From Candidatus Paenalcaligenes intestinipullorum (lineage in GTDB: Bacteria > Pseudomonadota > Gammaproteobacteria > Burkholderiales > Burkholderiaceae_B), in the NCBI GenBank assembly GCA_019120675.1, contig DWUQ01000121.1, forward strand, positions 1 to 7,246: 7,246 nt of DNA, written 5' to 3'. The notes beneath the pieces were generated by a model, which did no database searches, was not told the DNA's origin, and saw only the letters and a list, made by a program, of their open reading frames with translations. Positions 6,834 to 7,246 of this stretch are shown here, piece by piece; position 1 is the stretch's first letter; each line of letters opens with the position of its first letter. A program made the translations under genes and the position numbers.

Positions 6834-7246
6834 ATGGAATTATTTCGAATTTCTCGCACTATCCCTTTCATGCGCCACGCCTTGGTGCTGAATTTAATTA
6901 GTGCTTTGTTTTTTGTCGCAGCGGTATTTTTTATCGTCACCAAAGGCTTTAATCTGTCCATTGAGTTTACGGGGGGGACAGTCATTGAGCTTAGCTATGA
7001 CGCTCCGGCGGACTTAGAGTCGGTGCGCACAGCCGTAACCGGCTTGGGCTACAGCGACTTTCAAGCACAAAACTTTGGCACCTCACGCGATGTACTCATT
7101 CGCTTGCCTTCGCACGCCACTTCTGAAGCCAGCGAACAAAGTGAAGCCGTGCTCGCGGCGCTCAGTGAGGCGTACAGCGGCACGGTGGAGTTACGCCGCG
7201 TAGAGTTTGTCGGCCCCCAAGTTGGCCAAGAGCTGGTAGAAAGTGG
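6834..7246 (+). CDS. secF: Protein translocase subunit SecF, C-terminus cut by window edge
   Basis: Partner of SecD in the proton-driven accessory complex of the Sec translocon; the family is about 310-320 residues, and only 137 codons are visible. Seen here are the N-terminal MELFRISRTIPFMRHALVLN, the first membrane helix at about residues 16-36, the conserved start of the periplasmic domain SIEFTGGTVIEL at 42-53, and VEFVGPQVGQEL at 123-134, which normally leads into the second membrane helix. E44 stands where many SecF proteins have aspartate (DFxGG); I recall glutamate as usual in betaproteobacteria. An in-frame TAG at 6822-6824 makes this ATG the first possible start; AGG at 6823-6825, 8 bases upstream, is a modest ribosome site. 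It lies 58 bases after secD, with two hairpins in between. The remaining helices are outside the window. Confidence 0.96.
   Translation, partial: MELFRISRTIPFMRHALVLNLISALFFVAAVFFIVTKGFNLSIEFTGGTVIELSYDAPADLESVRTAVTGLGYSDFQAQNFGTSRDVLIRLPSHATSEASEQSEAVLAALSEAYSGTVELRRVEFVGPQVGQELVES

Noticed and set aside
6518..6985. 155-residue minus-strand open frame across the secD end and secF start
   Set aside because: It is antisense to the conserved SecD C-terminus and SecF N-terminus; no family features are visible, and the secD-secF gap is explained by hairpins.
1..7246. CRISPR array, tRNA or rRNA gene, insertion sequence, attachment site, or novel defence system
   Set aside because: I saw no spaced direct repeats, tRNA-like cloverleaf, transposase or terminal repeats; nearly all bases belong to well-known housekeeping genes.

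Overview
The window carries ordinary bacterial core genes and no mobile or accessory DNA that I can recognise. Gene content, the order queA-tgt-yajC-secD-secF, and protein details (a SecF opening MELFRISRTIPFMRHA and an EFTGG motif) fit a proteobacterium. The best guess is a betaproteobacterium of the Burkholderiales (Alcaligenaceae-like), with base composition near 50% G+C by eye. This placement comes from memory of the families, not from a search.

Layout. On the minus strand, reading right to left, are dacB (2022-577; a periplasmic penicillin-binding protein of the PBP4 class) and then, 67 bases on, upp (from 509, running off the left edge; uracil phosphoribosyltransferase). A 191-base divergent intergenic region (2023-2213) separates dacB from the plus-strand genes: queA (2214-3278), tgt (3275-4414, overlapping queA by 4 bases), yajC (4495-4839), secD (4901-6775) and secF (from 6834, running off the right edge).

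Function. Tgt and QueA are consecutive enzymes of queuosine synthesis on tRNA: Tgt puts preQ1 into position 34 of GUN-anticodon tRNAs, and QueA adds the epoxycyclopentanediol ring from S-adenosylmethionine. YajC, SecD and SecF form the accessory complex of the SecYEG translocon, which pulls exported proteins to the periplasmic side. DacB is itself a Sec-type export substrate and trims or cleaves peptidoglycan. Upp salvages uracil.

The most interesting structure lies between the genes. There is a textbook intrinsic-terminator hairpin between yajC and secD, followed by a pyrimidine-rich secD leader with no Shine-Dalgarno sequence. Two consecutive hairpins lie between secD and secF, the first spanning the secD stop codon. 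Another inverted repeat spans the tgt stop codon. Together they suggest that the sec operon is tuned at RNA level. I found no undescribed multi-gene system here.
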